Of a DNA stretch of 64,000 bases, positions 1-7,432 are shown in pieces (the stretch's first letter is position 1; each line of letters begins with the position of its first letter). The translations under genes and the position numbers were made by a program. The stretch covers positions 558,001-622,000 of the forward strand of contig CAVRVH010000012.1 in NCBI GenBank assembly GCA_963724665.1. Direction: 5' to 3'. The notes beneath the pieces are model-generated. The model was not told the origin of the DNA, ran no database searches, and saw only the letters and a program-made list of their open reading frames with translations. The DNA is from DASUPK01 sp963724665 (GTDB lineage Bacteria > Actinomycetota > Thermoleophilia > Solirubrobacterales > 70-9).

Positions 1-950
1 GTCTCGACCTCGCGCTCGAGACCGCCGTGCTCCAGATCCTCGACGACCTCGCTCTTCTCGTGCCGCGAACGGAGCGTGCCGACGACCGGCAGCTCGCGCT
101 CGGCCGAGAGTTCGTCGAGCGCCTCCTGCATCATCGTCGTGACCGCGTTGTAGACCGCCTCCTCGTGGGGCTGGGGGCCAAATCGGCGGCGCAGGTCGAT
201 CCTGGGCAGGACCTGAATCGTGATCTGGGAGGGCAGCGGGATGCGGCCCGGCAGGTCCAGCACAGTCACGCCGAAGGGAGGTGCGATTTGGATCGGCACG
301 ACCTTTAGCCGCAGCAGCCTGTCGAGGGCAAGGAGATGAGAAAGCCGCTCGCCGCGGGTCAGGAAGAGGGCGGTCTCCTGGCCGCCGATCGCCACTACGG
401 GGACGATCGGCACGTCAGTCGCAAGCGCGAGGCGGACGAAGCCGCTGCGATGTCCGAAGTCGATTTCCCCCGAGTGCCAAGAGGGACGGTAGGTTTCGTG
501 ATCCCCGCCCGGATAGACCAGAAGCGCAGCGCCCTTCCCCAGCGCCGTCATCGCGTTTTCGTGATTGGCCGGGATCGTCCCGTACCGGCGCAGCATGACG
601 AGACCCGGCACCCGGAAGACGAGGTCGTGGGCGAGCTGGTGGAACAGCCGGTCGGGGCCGAAGTAGTTGTAGAAGCCGTAGGCGAAGGCAAAGGTGTCGG
701 CGATCAGCGTGCCCCCCGAGTGGTTGCCGACGAGAAGCACCGGCCCCTCTGCCGGGATCTGCTCAAGACCGCGCACCTTGGGACGGAAGTAGAGTTGCGC
801 CGCGCGGCTATAGGCTGGCAGGGTCTGGCGGATGAAGCGCGGGTCGCGCTCGGCGAGCGGATCCTCGGCGCGGGAGCCGAGTAGGTCCCGGGCCATTACC
901 GAGGCCGTTGCGCGGGTGGCGCCGAGCGCCTGGCTGAAGATCTCCCTCAC
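1..950 (-). CDS. Lysophospholipid acyltransferase-like protein, 3' end outside window
   Basis: About 316 residues are visible and the frame is still open at base 1, so the C-terminus is missing. The protein carries an acyltransferase block with GNHSGG around residue 80 and a downstream YPGGDHETYRPSWH segment, as in PlsC-like or DGAT-like acyltransferases that move an acyl chain from acyl-CoA to a glycerolipid at the inner membrane face. The NHSGG form, in place of a plain NHxxxxD, is typical of actinobacterial and plastid ester-synthase-like branches, so the exact acceptor is uncertain. I chose GTG at 950 because a GGGGAGGAG ribosome site lies 7 nt upstream. It is co-directional with the patatin gene upstream, separated by 186 bases with hairpins. 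Confidence 0.8.
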   Translation of the reverse strand, partial: MREIFSQALGATRATASVMARDLLGSRAEDPLAERDPRFIRQTLPAYSRAAQLYFRPKVRGLEQIPAEGPVLLVGNHSGGTLIADTFAFAYGFYNYFGPDRLFHQLAHDLVFRVPGLVMLRRYGTIPANHENAMTALGKGAALLVYPGGDHETYRPSWHSGEIDFGHRSGFVRLALATDVPIVPVVAIGGQETALFLTRGERLSHLLALDRLLRLKVVPIQIAPPFGVTVLDLPGRIPLPSQITIQVLPRIDLRRRFGPQPHEEAVYNAVTTMMQEALDELSAERELPVVGTLRSRHEKSEVVEDLEHGGLEREVE

Positions 951-1046
951 CGACTTCTCCTCCCCGCCGATAGGGAGCGCCTCATTGCTTCCTCTCCTGA
1001 ATCAAGTTCACGTGGACACGGTCGCATCTCGTGCTCGCGCCGCCAT

Positions 1047-1106
1047 CCGTGTTCTCCACCGACTGCGGTCGGAGTAGGAACACGGAGCCGTGCTTAGCAG
1101 GCTCCG
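1047..1106 (-). terminator. Two overlapping hairpins downstream of the patatin gene
   Basis: Bases 1083-1089 (CGGAGCC) pair perfectly with 1100-1106. Bases 1047-1054 (CCGTGTTC) pair perfectly with 1078-1085, enclosing a smaller CCGAC/GTCGG stem. The two structures share bases 1083-1085, so they cannot both form completely. There is no T-run, so a classical intrinsic terminator is not shown. Position after the patatin stop suggests transcript-end or processing structure. Confidence 0.4.
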
Positions 1107-1135
1107 CGGGCCGCACTACCGAAGCATGCGCTCAG

Positions 1136-2305
1136 TCAGCCAGCCGCCGAAGGACGCTGCAACTGGTCGCGCCAGTCGGGCCATTCGGAGGGCGGGCCCT
1201 CGGGGCGACGGACCCTGCGCGGATCCCCCGTTGGGAGGCCGGCGAGCAGCTCGCGGTTTCGCGGGTCGCGAAGCTGCTCGGCGACCGTGCGTCGGGCAAC
1301 CTCGATGACGAGATTTCGGTTTGCGCTTCGCATGAGGTTGGGACCCATCGCCTTGAGGTCATCGCCCGTGGGCTGAATGAGGACAACGTCGGCGCCGTTG
1401 GTGCGGATCTTCTTCGCCTCGCTGCCCAGGCGGCGACCGGAGGCCCGACGGAAGAAGATGGAGACGGCGTCACGGGGGTTGATCGCGCGGATCGGGTGCA
1501 GCGTCGAGGTCGGGTTGAGGCAGATGACGAGGTCCAAGTCCTCGTTGCGCAGCAGGTCCAGATTCGAGACGGAATAGATGCCGCCGTCGACGAAGCGACG
1601 ACCCTCGATCGTCACCGGACGATAGATGCCGGGGATCGCACAGGAGGCGGCGACGGCATCGGCGAGGTCGGCCCGCGGGGCACCAATGCGACCAAAGGCG
1701 GTTCGGCGGCCGGTCTCGTAGTCGCAGGCCACGATCCACAGGTTCGGGTGCGGGCTCCAGCCGGTGGGGACGACGTGACGAATCGTCTCCTTGAGCGACT
1801 CGGTCGAGAAGACGCCGCGCCACAACCAGCCGCTGAAGACGGTTGCCGGCGTGTAGCGGCGAGGGTTGAGGAGAGTGCGAAGCGCGAGCTTCCAAGAGCC
1901 GGGACCGATCGGAGGCCAGGTGCGCTCCAACTCGAATCGCGCCCCTGCGGCGCGGTCGGCCGTTGCCGCCGGACGTCCCTGGGCGTCGCGAACGCCGTCG
2001 AAAGTCTCTCCACGCGAGTGGGCGACCATGAACCAGGGTGGGACGCCGGAGGCGCAAAGCGCGCCGATCATCGAGCCGGCCGAGGTTCCGATCACGTAGT
2101 CCGCCGCCGCTGGGTCCCAACCCGTCTCCTCGGCGAGCGCGTCCAACCCGCCGGTGAGCCATGCACCTCCCTGGATCCCGCCGGCACCCAGGACGAGACC
2201 GATCTTCATCCTTGCTGGATCGGTGGATTCATGCGAGCCCGCAGGAATCATAGGTAGCTTCCATCGGGACGGGAAGCTCCACACAAAAGGCCGGGCAAAG
2301 GCCAT
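1136..2305 (-). CDS. Patatin-like phospholipase family protein
   Basis: 389 residues if started at ATG 2305. The patatin core begins with KIGLVLGAGGIQGG (oxyanion-hole glycine loop), followed by the nucleophile elbow GTSAGS and the catalytic aspartate in VDGGIYS, so the Ser-Asp dyad of this lipase family is intact. Such proteins hydrolyse acyl esters of phospholipids or storage lipids, often at membranes. Two starts are possible. ATG 2305 has AAAGGAGG 10 nt upstream but adds about 32 residues before the core; ATG 2209 starts exactly at the core but has only a weak AAGG. I prefer 2305. The substrate is not deducible. Confidence 0.85.
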   Translation of the reverse strand: MAFARPFVWSFPSRWKLPMIPAGSHESTDPARMKIGLVLGAGGIQGGAWLTGGLDALAEETGWDPAAADYVIGTSAGSMIGALCASGVPPWFMVAHSRGETFDGVRDAQGRPAATADRAAGARFELERTWPPIGPGSWKLALRTLLNPRRYTPATVFSGWLWRGVFSTESLKETIRHVVPTGWSPHPNLWIVACDYETGRRTAFGRIGAPRADLADAVAASCAIPGIYRPVTIEGRRFVDGGIYSVSNLDLLRNEDLDLVICLNPTSTLHPIRAINPRDAVSIFFRRASGRRLGSEAKKIRTNGADVVLIQPTGDDLKAMGPNLMRSANRNLVIEVARRTVAEQLRDPRNRELLAGLPTGDPRRVRRPEGPPSEWPDWRDQLQRPSAAG

Positions 2306-2409
2306 GCTCTCCGGTCCTCCTTTCATCTGATTCTTCGGAAACCCTTCTCCGGTCTTTCAGGAACGGGCGGAGGATCGCTTCGACAATCCCCGGCATTTGG
2401 AGGAATCAG

Positions 2410-2598
2410 ATGAACAGCAAGCAGACCGACCGAGGTGACCACTACCTCGCCGCCCAGATCCGGCTGGACGCACATCGCGCCTGGCGGAGAGCGAGGCCAC
2501 CCTTGCGGGTCAGCGAGGCCACGGAACAGGGTCACGGCCGGGCCAGGAAAAAGGCAATCCCCCGCGGGCATCTCCCCCGAGGCGCGCTTGCCGCCTAA
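2410..2598 (+). CDS. Small basic hypothetical protein (62 aa)
   Basis: An ATG at 2410 is preceded by GGAGGA 5-6 nt upstream, a better ribosome site than most genes here have. It opens a 62-residue frame rich in Arg, Ala and His with no recognised domain, signal peptide or membrane segment. It lies between the divergent patatin gene and the 3' end of kgd, and nothing else explains this stretch. No homologue is recognised; it may be a chance frame with a fortuitous ribosome site. Confidence 0.35.
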   Translation: MNSKQTDRGDHYLAAQIRLDAHRAWRRARPPLRVSEATEQGHGRARKKAIPRGHLPRGALAA

Positions 2599-2618
2599 CA
2601 GGTGACGGCCGTCAACAC

Positions 2619-5600
2619 CTACGCCGGGTCCGCTCGACCCATCAGGGTCGTGAGGACGATTCGCTCCTGCTCCTTGGTGTGGGCGACCGCGTAGCCCTCG
2701 CCGGGGCTCGCGCGCGGCGGGCGGCCGATGTAGCCGAGCTCGACGCCATCCGGTAGCAGCTCGGGCATGCGGCGCTGCATCACCGACCAGGCGCCCATGT
2801 TCCGCGGCTCCTCCTGGACCCAGACGATCTCCTTCAGGTTCGGGTAGCTCCCGATCAGCTCGGTGAGCTGCTCCTTGGCGAACGGGTAGAGGAGCTCCGC
2901 GCGGGCGACTGCGATGTTCTCGATCTCCTCGCGCTTCGGAGCGGCGTCGATGTCGTAGTAGATCTTGCCGCTGCAGAGGGCCAGCCGCTTGACCTTGTCC
3001 TTGCGCCCCTCGGCGTGCGGATCGTCGAGCACGAACTGGAAGGAGCCTGAGGTGAGGTCCTCGAGCGTCGAGGTCGCGCGCGGCAGGCGCAGCAGGCCCT
3101 TCGGCGTGAAGACGACCATCGGCCGCGCCTTCTGGATGTGTGCCTGGCGCCGCAGCAGGTGGAAGTACTGGGCCGCGGTCGAGGGATTGGCGAGCCTGAT
3201 GTTGCCCTCGGCCGCGAGCTGGATGAAGCGCTCGATGCGGGCACTCGAGTGCTCGGGGCCGGCGCCCTCGTAGCCGTGCGGCAGGAGGAGGGTGAGTCGC
3301 GAGGTCTGGCCCCACTTCGCCTCCGCCGACACGATGAAGCTGTCGATGATCACCTGCGCGGAGTTGCCGAAGTCCCCGAACTGGGCCTCCCAGAGGATCA
3401 GGCTGTCCGGGGAGGCCGCCGAGTAGCCGTACTCGAAGCCCAGGCAGGCGGTCTCCGAGAGCGGGCTGTTGTGCAGCTCCAGCGGGGCGTTGGCCTCCGC
3501 CAGGTTCTGGATCGGCGCGTAGCGCAGCCCCGTCTTCTCGTCGTGGAGGACGAGGTGGCGGTTGGAGAACGTGCCACGCTCGGTGTCCTGTCCCGTGAAC
3601 CGGACGTGGACCTCCTCCGTCAGCATCGACGCCAGCGCGAGCGCCTCGGCGTGGCCGAACTCGATGCCTCCATCGTTCATGGCGTCCAGCCGCTTGGAAA
3701 GCGGTTTACGGAGCTTGCGGTGGATGGTGAAGCTGTCCGGGACCCGGAGGAGCTCCTCGTTCAGCTTGCGGAGTTTGTCCTCGGCAACCGCGGTTTCGAC
3801 GCTCGGGCTGCGGGTACGGTCGAGTTCGCCGGTGCCGGTGGCGGTCGGGTCGGCGTAATCGCCGGACTCGATCTTCGTGCGGAGCTCGTCGTGCGCGGCC
3901 TTGAGCGCCCTCTGCCGCTCGTTGTTCCGCTCCTCGACCTCGTCGGGGGTCGTGATGCCCTCCTTGACGAGAGTCTCGGCGTAGAGCTGGCTGACCGGCG
4001 GGTGCTCCTTGATCTTGGCCGCCATCAAAGGCTGGGTGTAGGCGGGCTCATCGGTCTCGTTGTGGCCGAAGCGGCGGTAGCCGATCAGGTCTATGACCAC
4101 GTCGCGGCCCCAGCGCTCGCGGTAGGCCATCGCCAGGCGAACACCGGCGAGGCAGGCCTCGGGATCGTCGGCGTTGACGTGGATGATCGGGACGTTGAAG
4201 CCCTTAGCCATGTCGGCGGCGTAGGGCGTGGAGCGCCCCTCCTCGGGATCGGTCGTGAAGCCGATCTGGTTGTTCTGAATGATGTGGATCGTGCCGCCGG
4301 TCGCGTAGCCCTTCAGCGACTGGAGGTTGAGAGTCTCCGCGACGACGCCCTGCGCCGGGAACGCCGCGTCGCCGTGGAGGAGAACCGGAACGGCAGCCAT
4401 CGGGTCGTGCTCGAGGCGGCCGTTCTGCCGGCTGGTCTGTGAGGCGCGAGCCGCACCCGTGACGACCGGGTCAACGAACTCGAGGTGGCTCGGATTCGGA
4501 TAGAGGCGGACGCCGATCTCCGAGTCGTCCCGCGTCTTGTAGACGCCGCCGTGGCCGTAGTGGTACTTGACGTCGCCCGTGCCGCCGGTGGGAATCGCGG
4601 CCAGGGACTTGACCGCTTCGATTGCCTTGGCGCCCTCGAACTCGGCCAGGATCGCCGCGACCGGCCGGCCGATGTTGTGGGCGAGCACGCTGAGCCGGCC
4701 GCGATGGGCCATCCCGATGACCACGTCGTGCGCGCCCTCCGTGTGCGCCATCTCGAAGACCTCGTCGAGCATCGGCACGACCGTGTCGAGCCCCTCGACC
4801 GAGAACATCTTCTGGCCGAGGTAGGCCTTCTCGAGGTAGCGCTCGAAGCCGAAGACGGAGATCAGCCGGTCCAGCAGCTGCTGCTTCTCCTCCGAATCGA
4901 GCGGCTTTCGGTGCCAGCCGGTCTCGATCATGTCCCGCAGCCACATCCGCTGCTGATGCGAGGAGAGGTGCTCGATCTGGTACGCGATCGTGCCGCAGTA
5001 GGCCTCGCGCATGCGCGGCAGGACCTCGAGCAGCGTCTCGCCCTCGACGCCGATACGGAGGATCTCCGCCGGGATCTGCGCCATCAGCTCCGGGGTCAGG
5101 TTGAGGTTCTCCGGCTGGATCGCCGGGTCGCCCTTCGGCTCCGAGCCGAGCGGATCGAGCCGGGCGGCCAGGTGGCCGTGCGTGCGGTAGGCCTTGAGCA
5201 GGGAGGTCGCGGCCTGCACAGCCTGGAGGAGCTCCATGTTGGGCTTGGCGGCGACGCTCGGGGCGGTCGGCCCGCCCGGGGCTCCCGGCGCGGCAAGTGG
5301 CGGCGCGGACGCCGAGGCGGCGTGCGCGGCCGTAACGGCCGAGGGATCGATCTCGAGGTCCCCGGCGACCTGCTCGTAGAAGTCGTCCTCGCCCTGCAGC
5401 AGCTCCTCGATCCGGCGCAGGAACGAGCCGGACTCGGCGCCCTGGATCACACGGTGGTCGTAGGTCGAGGTCATCGTCATGACCTTCGAGACGCCGAGGG
5501 CCTTGATCTTCTCCGGAGGCGCGTGCTTCCACTCGACCGGATACGCGAGCGAGCCACAGGCGACGATCGTGCCCTGGCCCTTCAACAGGCGCGGCACCGA

Positions 5601-6998
5601 GGCGACCGTCCCAAGCCCGCCCGGATTGGTCAGGCTGATGTTGGTCCCCTGGAAGTCGTCGGCGGTGAGGCTGTTCTCCCGCGTCTTGGTGATCAGCTCC
5701 TCGTAATAGGAATGGAAGCCCTTGAAGTCGAGGCGATCCGCCGACTTGATGCAGGGGACCATCAGCGAGCGCTTGCCCTTGCGCTCGACGTCGACGGCGA
5801 TGCCGAGGTTGACCCCGCCCGGCTCGATCACCGTGGGCTTGCCCTCGCGCTCCTCGAATGCGCGACCCATCACCGGCCAGTCATGCGCGGCCTTGACGAT
5901 CGCCCACGCGATCAGATGGGTGAAGCTCACCTTCATGCCGCGCTCCTTGAGCACGGCGTTGAGTGCCCTGCGCTTGGCATCGAGTGTGTCGACGGCGAGC
6001 TCACGGAACGAGGTGGCCGTCGGGATCGAGCGGCTCTCGTTCATCGCCTTGGCGAGCGTGGCGGCGGGGCCTCGCAGCGGCTTGGCCTCGCCGGCCGCGG
6101 CTGTGGCGGGCGCGGCGCCGTCGCCGCCCGAGAGGACGTCCGCCTTGGTGACCTTGCCGCCGTGCCCGCTGCCCTTGACGCCGGCGAGGTCGACGCCGTT
6201 CGCCTGCGCGGCGCGGCGGGCGACCGGAGTGGCCTTGGTCCCGTCGTCGGCTTCGGCCTGCGCGGCCGCCGGGGCGGCTTCGTCTGCCTCCTTCGCGGGA
6301 GCCGGCGCGCTCGCGCCGTCGCCACTCGGCGCCTCGCCCTTGGTCATCTCGGCGAGCGGCTTGCCGACCTCGACGGTCTCGTCGGGTCCGACCAGGATCT
6401 TGGTGATCGTCCCGTTGGCGGGGGCGGGCACCTCGGCGTCGACCTTGTCAGTGGAGACCTCGACGACGGTGTCGCCCTCCGCGATCTGATCTCCCTCGGA
6501 AACGTGCCATTCGAGCACGGTCCCCTCGGTGACGGACTCGCCCATCTCGGGCATCACGATCTCGAGGCCGCCACCCTCCAGCTCCTTGCCCGCGGAGACC
6601 GAAGCGTCGTCCGTGGTGGCCTTGCCGTCCGTGGCGGCGCGCGCCTCGGCACCGGCGCCGTTCGACTCGGCAGCGGCCTCCTCGGCGGGCTCGCCACCTT
6701 CCTGTGCCTCTTCGGCGGGCGCTTCCTCAGCAGCCTCCGGGGGGCCGCCGTTCGGGTCGATCTCGGCCATCGGCTTGCCGACCTCGATCTCCTCGTCGGG
6801 CTGCACCAGGATCTTGGTGACGGTGCCGGCGGCGGGCGCGGGGACCTCGGCGTCGACCTTGTCGGTCGAGACCTCGACCATCGTCTGGCCCTCCTCGACC
6901 GAATCCCCTTCCGAGACATGCCACTCGAGCACGGTGCCCTCTGTCACCGACTCGCCCATCTCGGGCATCAAGAGTTGAACCTTCTGCTGAGTTGCCAT
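2619..6998 (-). CDS. kgd: Multifunctional 2-oxoglutarate dehydrogenase, E2o-E1o fusion with two lipoyl domains
   Basis: 1459 residues. Domain order: lipoyl domain 1 (about 5-81, lipoyl Lys47 in a DKV motif), acidic Ala/Pro-rich linker, lipoyl domain 2 (about 145-218, Lys185), linker, peripheral subunit-binding domain (about 256-290), succinyltransferase core (about 305-545, active-site DHRVIQG) and a thiamine-diphosphate E1 component (about 590-1459). It should decarboxylate 2-oxoglutarate and pass succinyl to CoA in the TCA cycle. Well-known mycobacterial and corynebacterial Kgd/OdhA proteins have the E2-core/E1 fusion but no lipoyl domains and borrow them from another complex, so this protein is unusually self-contained; it still needs a lipoamide dehydrogenase (E3). 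Start: ATG 6998 with AAGGGGA next to it. Citrate synthase at 16.8 kb is the other TCA gene here. Confidence 0.95.
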   Translation of the reverse strand: MATQQKVQLLMPEMGESVTEGTVLEWHVSEGDSVEEGQTMVEVSTDKVDAEVPAPAAGTVTKILVQPDEEIEVGKPMAEIDPNGGPPEAAEEAPAEEAQEGGEPAEEAAAESNGAGAEARAATDGKATTDDASVSAGKELEGGGLEIVMPEMGESVTEGTVLEWHVSEGDQIAEGDTVVEVSTDKVDAEVPAPANGTITKILVGPDETVEVGKPLAEMTKGEAPSGDGASAPAPAKEADEAAPAAAQAEADDGTKATPVARRAAQANGVDLAGVKGSGHGGKVTKADVLSGGDGAAPATAAAGEAKPLRGPAATLAKAMNESRSIPTATSFRELAVDTLDAKRRALNAVLKERGMKVSFTHLIAWAIVKAAHDWPVMGRAFEEREGKPTVIEPGGVNLGIAVDVERKGKRSLMVPCIKSADRLDFKGFHSYYEELITKTRENSLTADDFQGTNISLTNPGGLGTVASVPRLLKGQGTIVACGSLAYPVEWKHAPPEKIKALGVSKVMTMTSTYDHRVIQGAESGSFLRRIEELLQGEDDFYEQVAGDLEIDPSAVTAAHAASASAPPLAAPGAPGGPTAPSVAAKPNMELLQAVQAATSLLKAYRTHGHLAARLDPLGSEPKGDPAIQPENLNLTPELMAQIPAEILRIGVEGETLLEVLPRMREAYCGTIAYQIEHLSSHQQRMWLRDMIETGWHRKPLDSEEKQQLLDRLISVFGFERYLEKAYLGQKMFSVEGLDTVVPMLDEVFEMAHTEGAHDVVIGMAHRGRLSVLAHNIGRPVAAILAEFEGAKAIEAVKSLAAIPTGGTGDVKYHYGHGGVYKTRDDSEIGVRLYPNPSHLEFVDPVVTGAARASQTSRQNGRLEHDPMAAVPVLLHGDAAFPAQGVVAETLNLQSLKGYATGGTIHIIQNNQIGFTTDPEEGRSTPYAADMAKGFNVPIIHVNADDPEACLAGVRLAMAYRERWGRDVVIDLIGYRRFGHNETDEPAYTQPLMAAKIKEHPPVSQLYAETLVKEGITTPDEVEERNNERQRALKAAHDELRTKIESGDYADPTATGTGELDRTRSPSVETAVAEDKLRKLNEELLRVPDSFTIHRKLRKPLSKRLDAMNDGGIEFGHAEALALASMLTEEVHVRFTGQDTERGTFSNRHLVLHDEKTGLRYAPIQNLAEANAPLELHNSPLSETACLGFEYGYSAASPDSLILWEAQFGDFGNSAQVIIDSFIVSAEAKWGQTSRLTLLLPHGYEGAGPEHSSARIERFIQLAAEGNIRLANPSTAAQYFHLLRRQAHIQKARPMVVFTPKGLLRLPRATSTLEDLTSGSFQFVLDDPHAEGRKDKVKRLALCSGKIYYDIDAAPKREEIENIAVARAELLYPFAKEQLTELIGSYPNLKEIVWVQEEPRNMGAWSVMQRRMPELLPDGVELGYIGRPPRASPGEGYAVAHTKEQERIVLTTLMGRADPA

Positions 6999-7059
6999 TC
7001 CCCTTACTAACTGTATGACGTTCCCTAAACCTGCAATGCAGGAACGGGCCTCAAGTGCC

Positions 7060-7407
7060 TCAACCGATCCGGGCGATCAGGTCGACCGCCGGCCAGCCGT
7101 TCTCCCGGATGAACTCACGGGTCGGCGCCACCTTCTCGCAGAAGGCGCAGGCGATCATGTCCGAGAAGCCGACCGGCCCCGAAAGCGCGAGCGGCATGTC
7201 GCACTCCGGGCAGGCGAGGGATCGCATCCCGAGCCATGCCGCGCGCTCCGCCGGCCGGATCTCGACGCGGGCAGCCGCCGCGCGCAGCCGCTCATCCCGT
7301 TCCGGGTCGAGGTTGCTGGCCGGGTCGTAGAAGAGCCCCACGACTTGATTATTGCGCTGCGCGGGTGCGGGGTCAGCGGCTGAGGGCGCGGTCGGTGTAA
7401 GTTCCAT
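7060..7407 (-). CDS. Small CxxC/CxxC zinc-ribbon protein
   Basis: 115 residues if started at ATG 7407. Two cysteine pairs, CPEC and CAFC, about 23 residues apart, look like a treble-clef or zinc-ribbon metal site. The N-terminal 20 residues are Ala/Pro-rich and may be untranslated; GTG 7341 (just before GLFYDP) is an alternative start, and neither has a clear ribosome site. The ATG at 7407 lies inside the palindrome shared with the divergent SDR gene, so the two may be co-regulated. It lies 61 nt upstream of kgd on the same strand and may be co-transcribed with it. Function unknown. Confidence 0.6.
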   Translation of the reverse strand: MELTPTAPSAADPAPAQRNNQVVGLFYDPASNLDPERDERLRAAAARVEIRPAERAAWLGMRSLACPECDMPLALSGPVGFSDMIACAFCEKVAPTREFIRENGWPAVDLIARIG

Positions 7408-7421
7408 CCAGTTTGGATGGA
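7403..7421. promoter_or_regulatory. Perfect 8-bp inverted repeat between divergent genes (candidate operator)
   Basis: TCCATCCA (7403-7410), a GTT spacer, then TGGATGGA (7414-7421) form an exact palindrome 12 bp before the SDR start at 7433. It overlaps the first codon of the divergent zinc-ribbon gene. Size and symmetry fit a dimeric repressor site; which regulator binds is unknown. Confidence 0.5.
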
Positions 7422-7432
7422 GGAGGGGTGAG

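Noticed and set aside
4485..7010. An 841-codon open frame on the plus strand opposite kgd
   Set aside because: It is the mirror of a fully motif-supported minus-strand gene; its translation is Arg/Leu/Asp-biased with no domain, as expected for antisense frames in GC-rich DNA.
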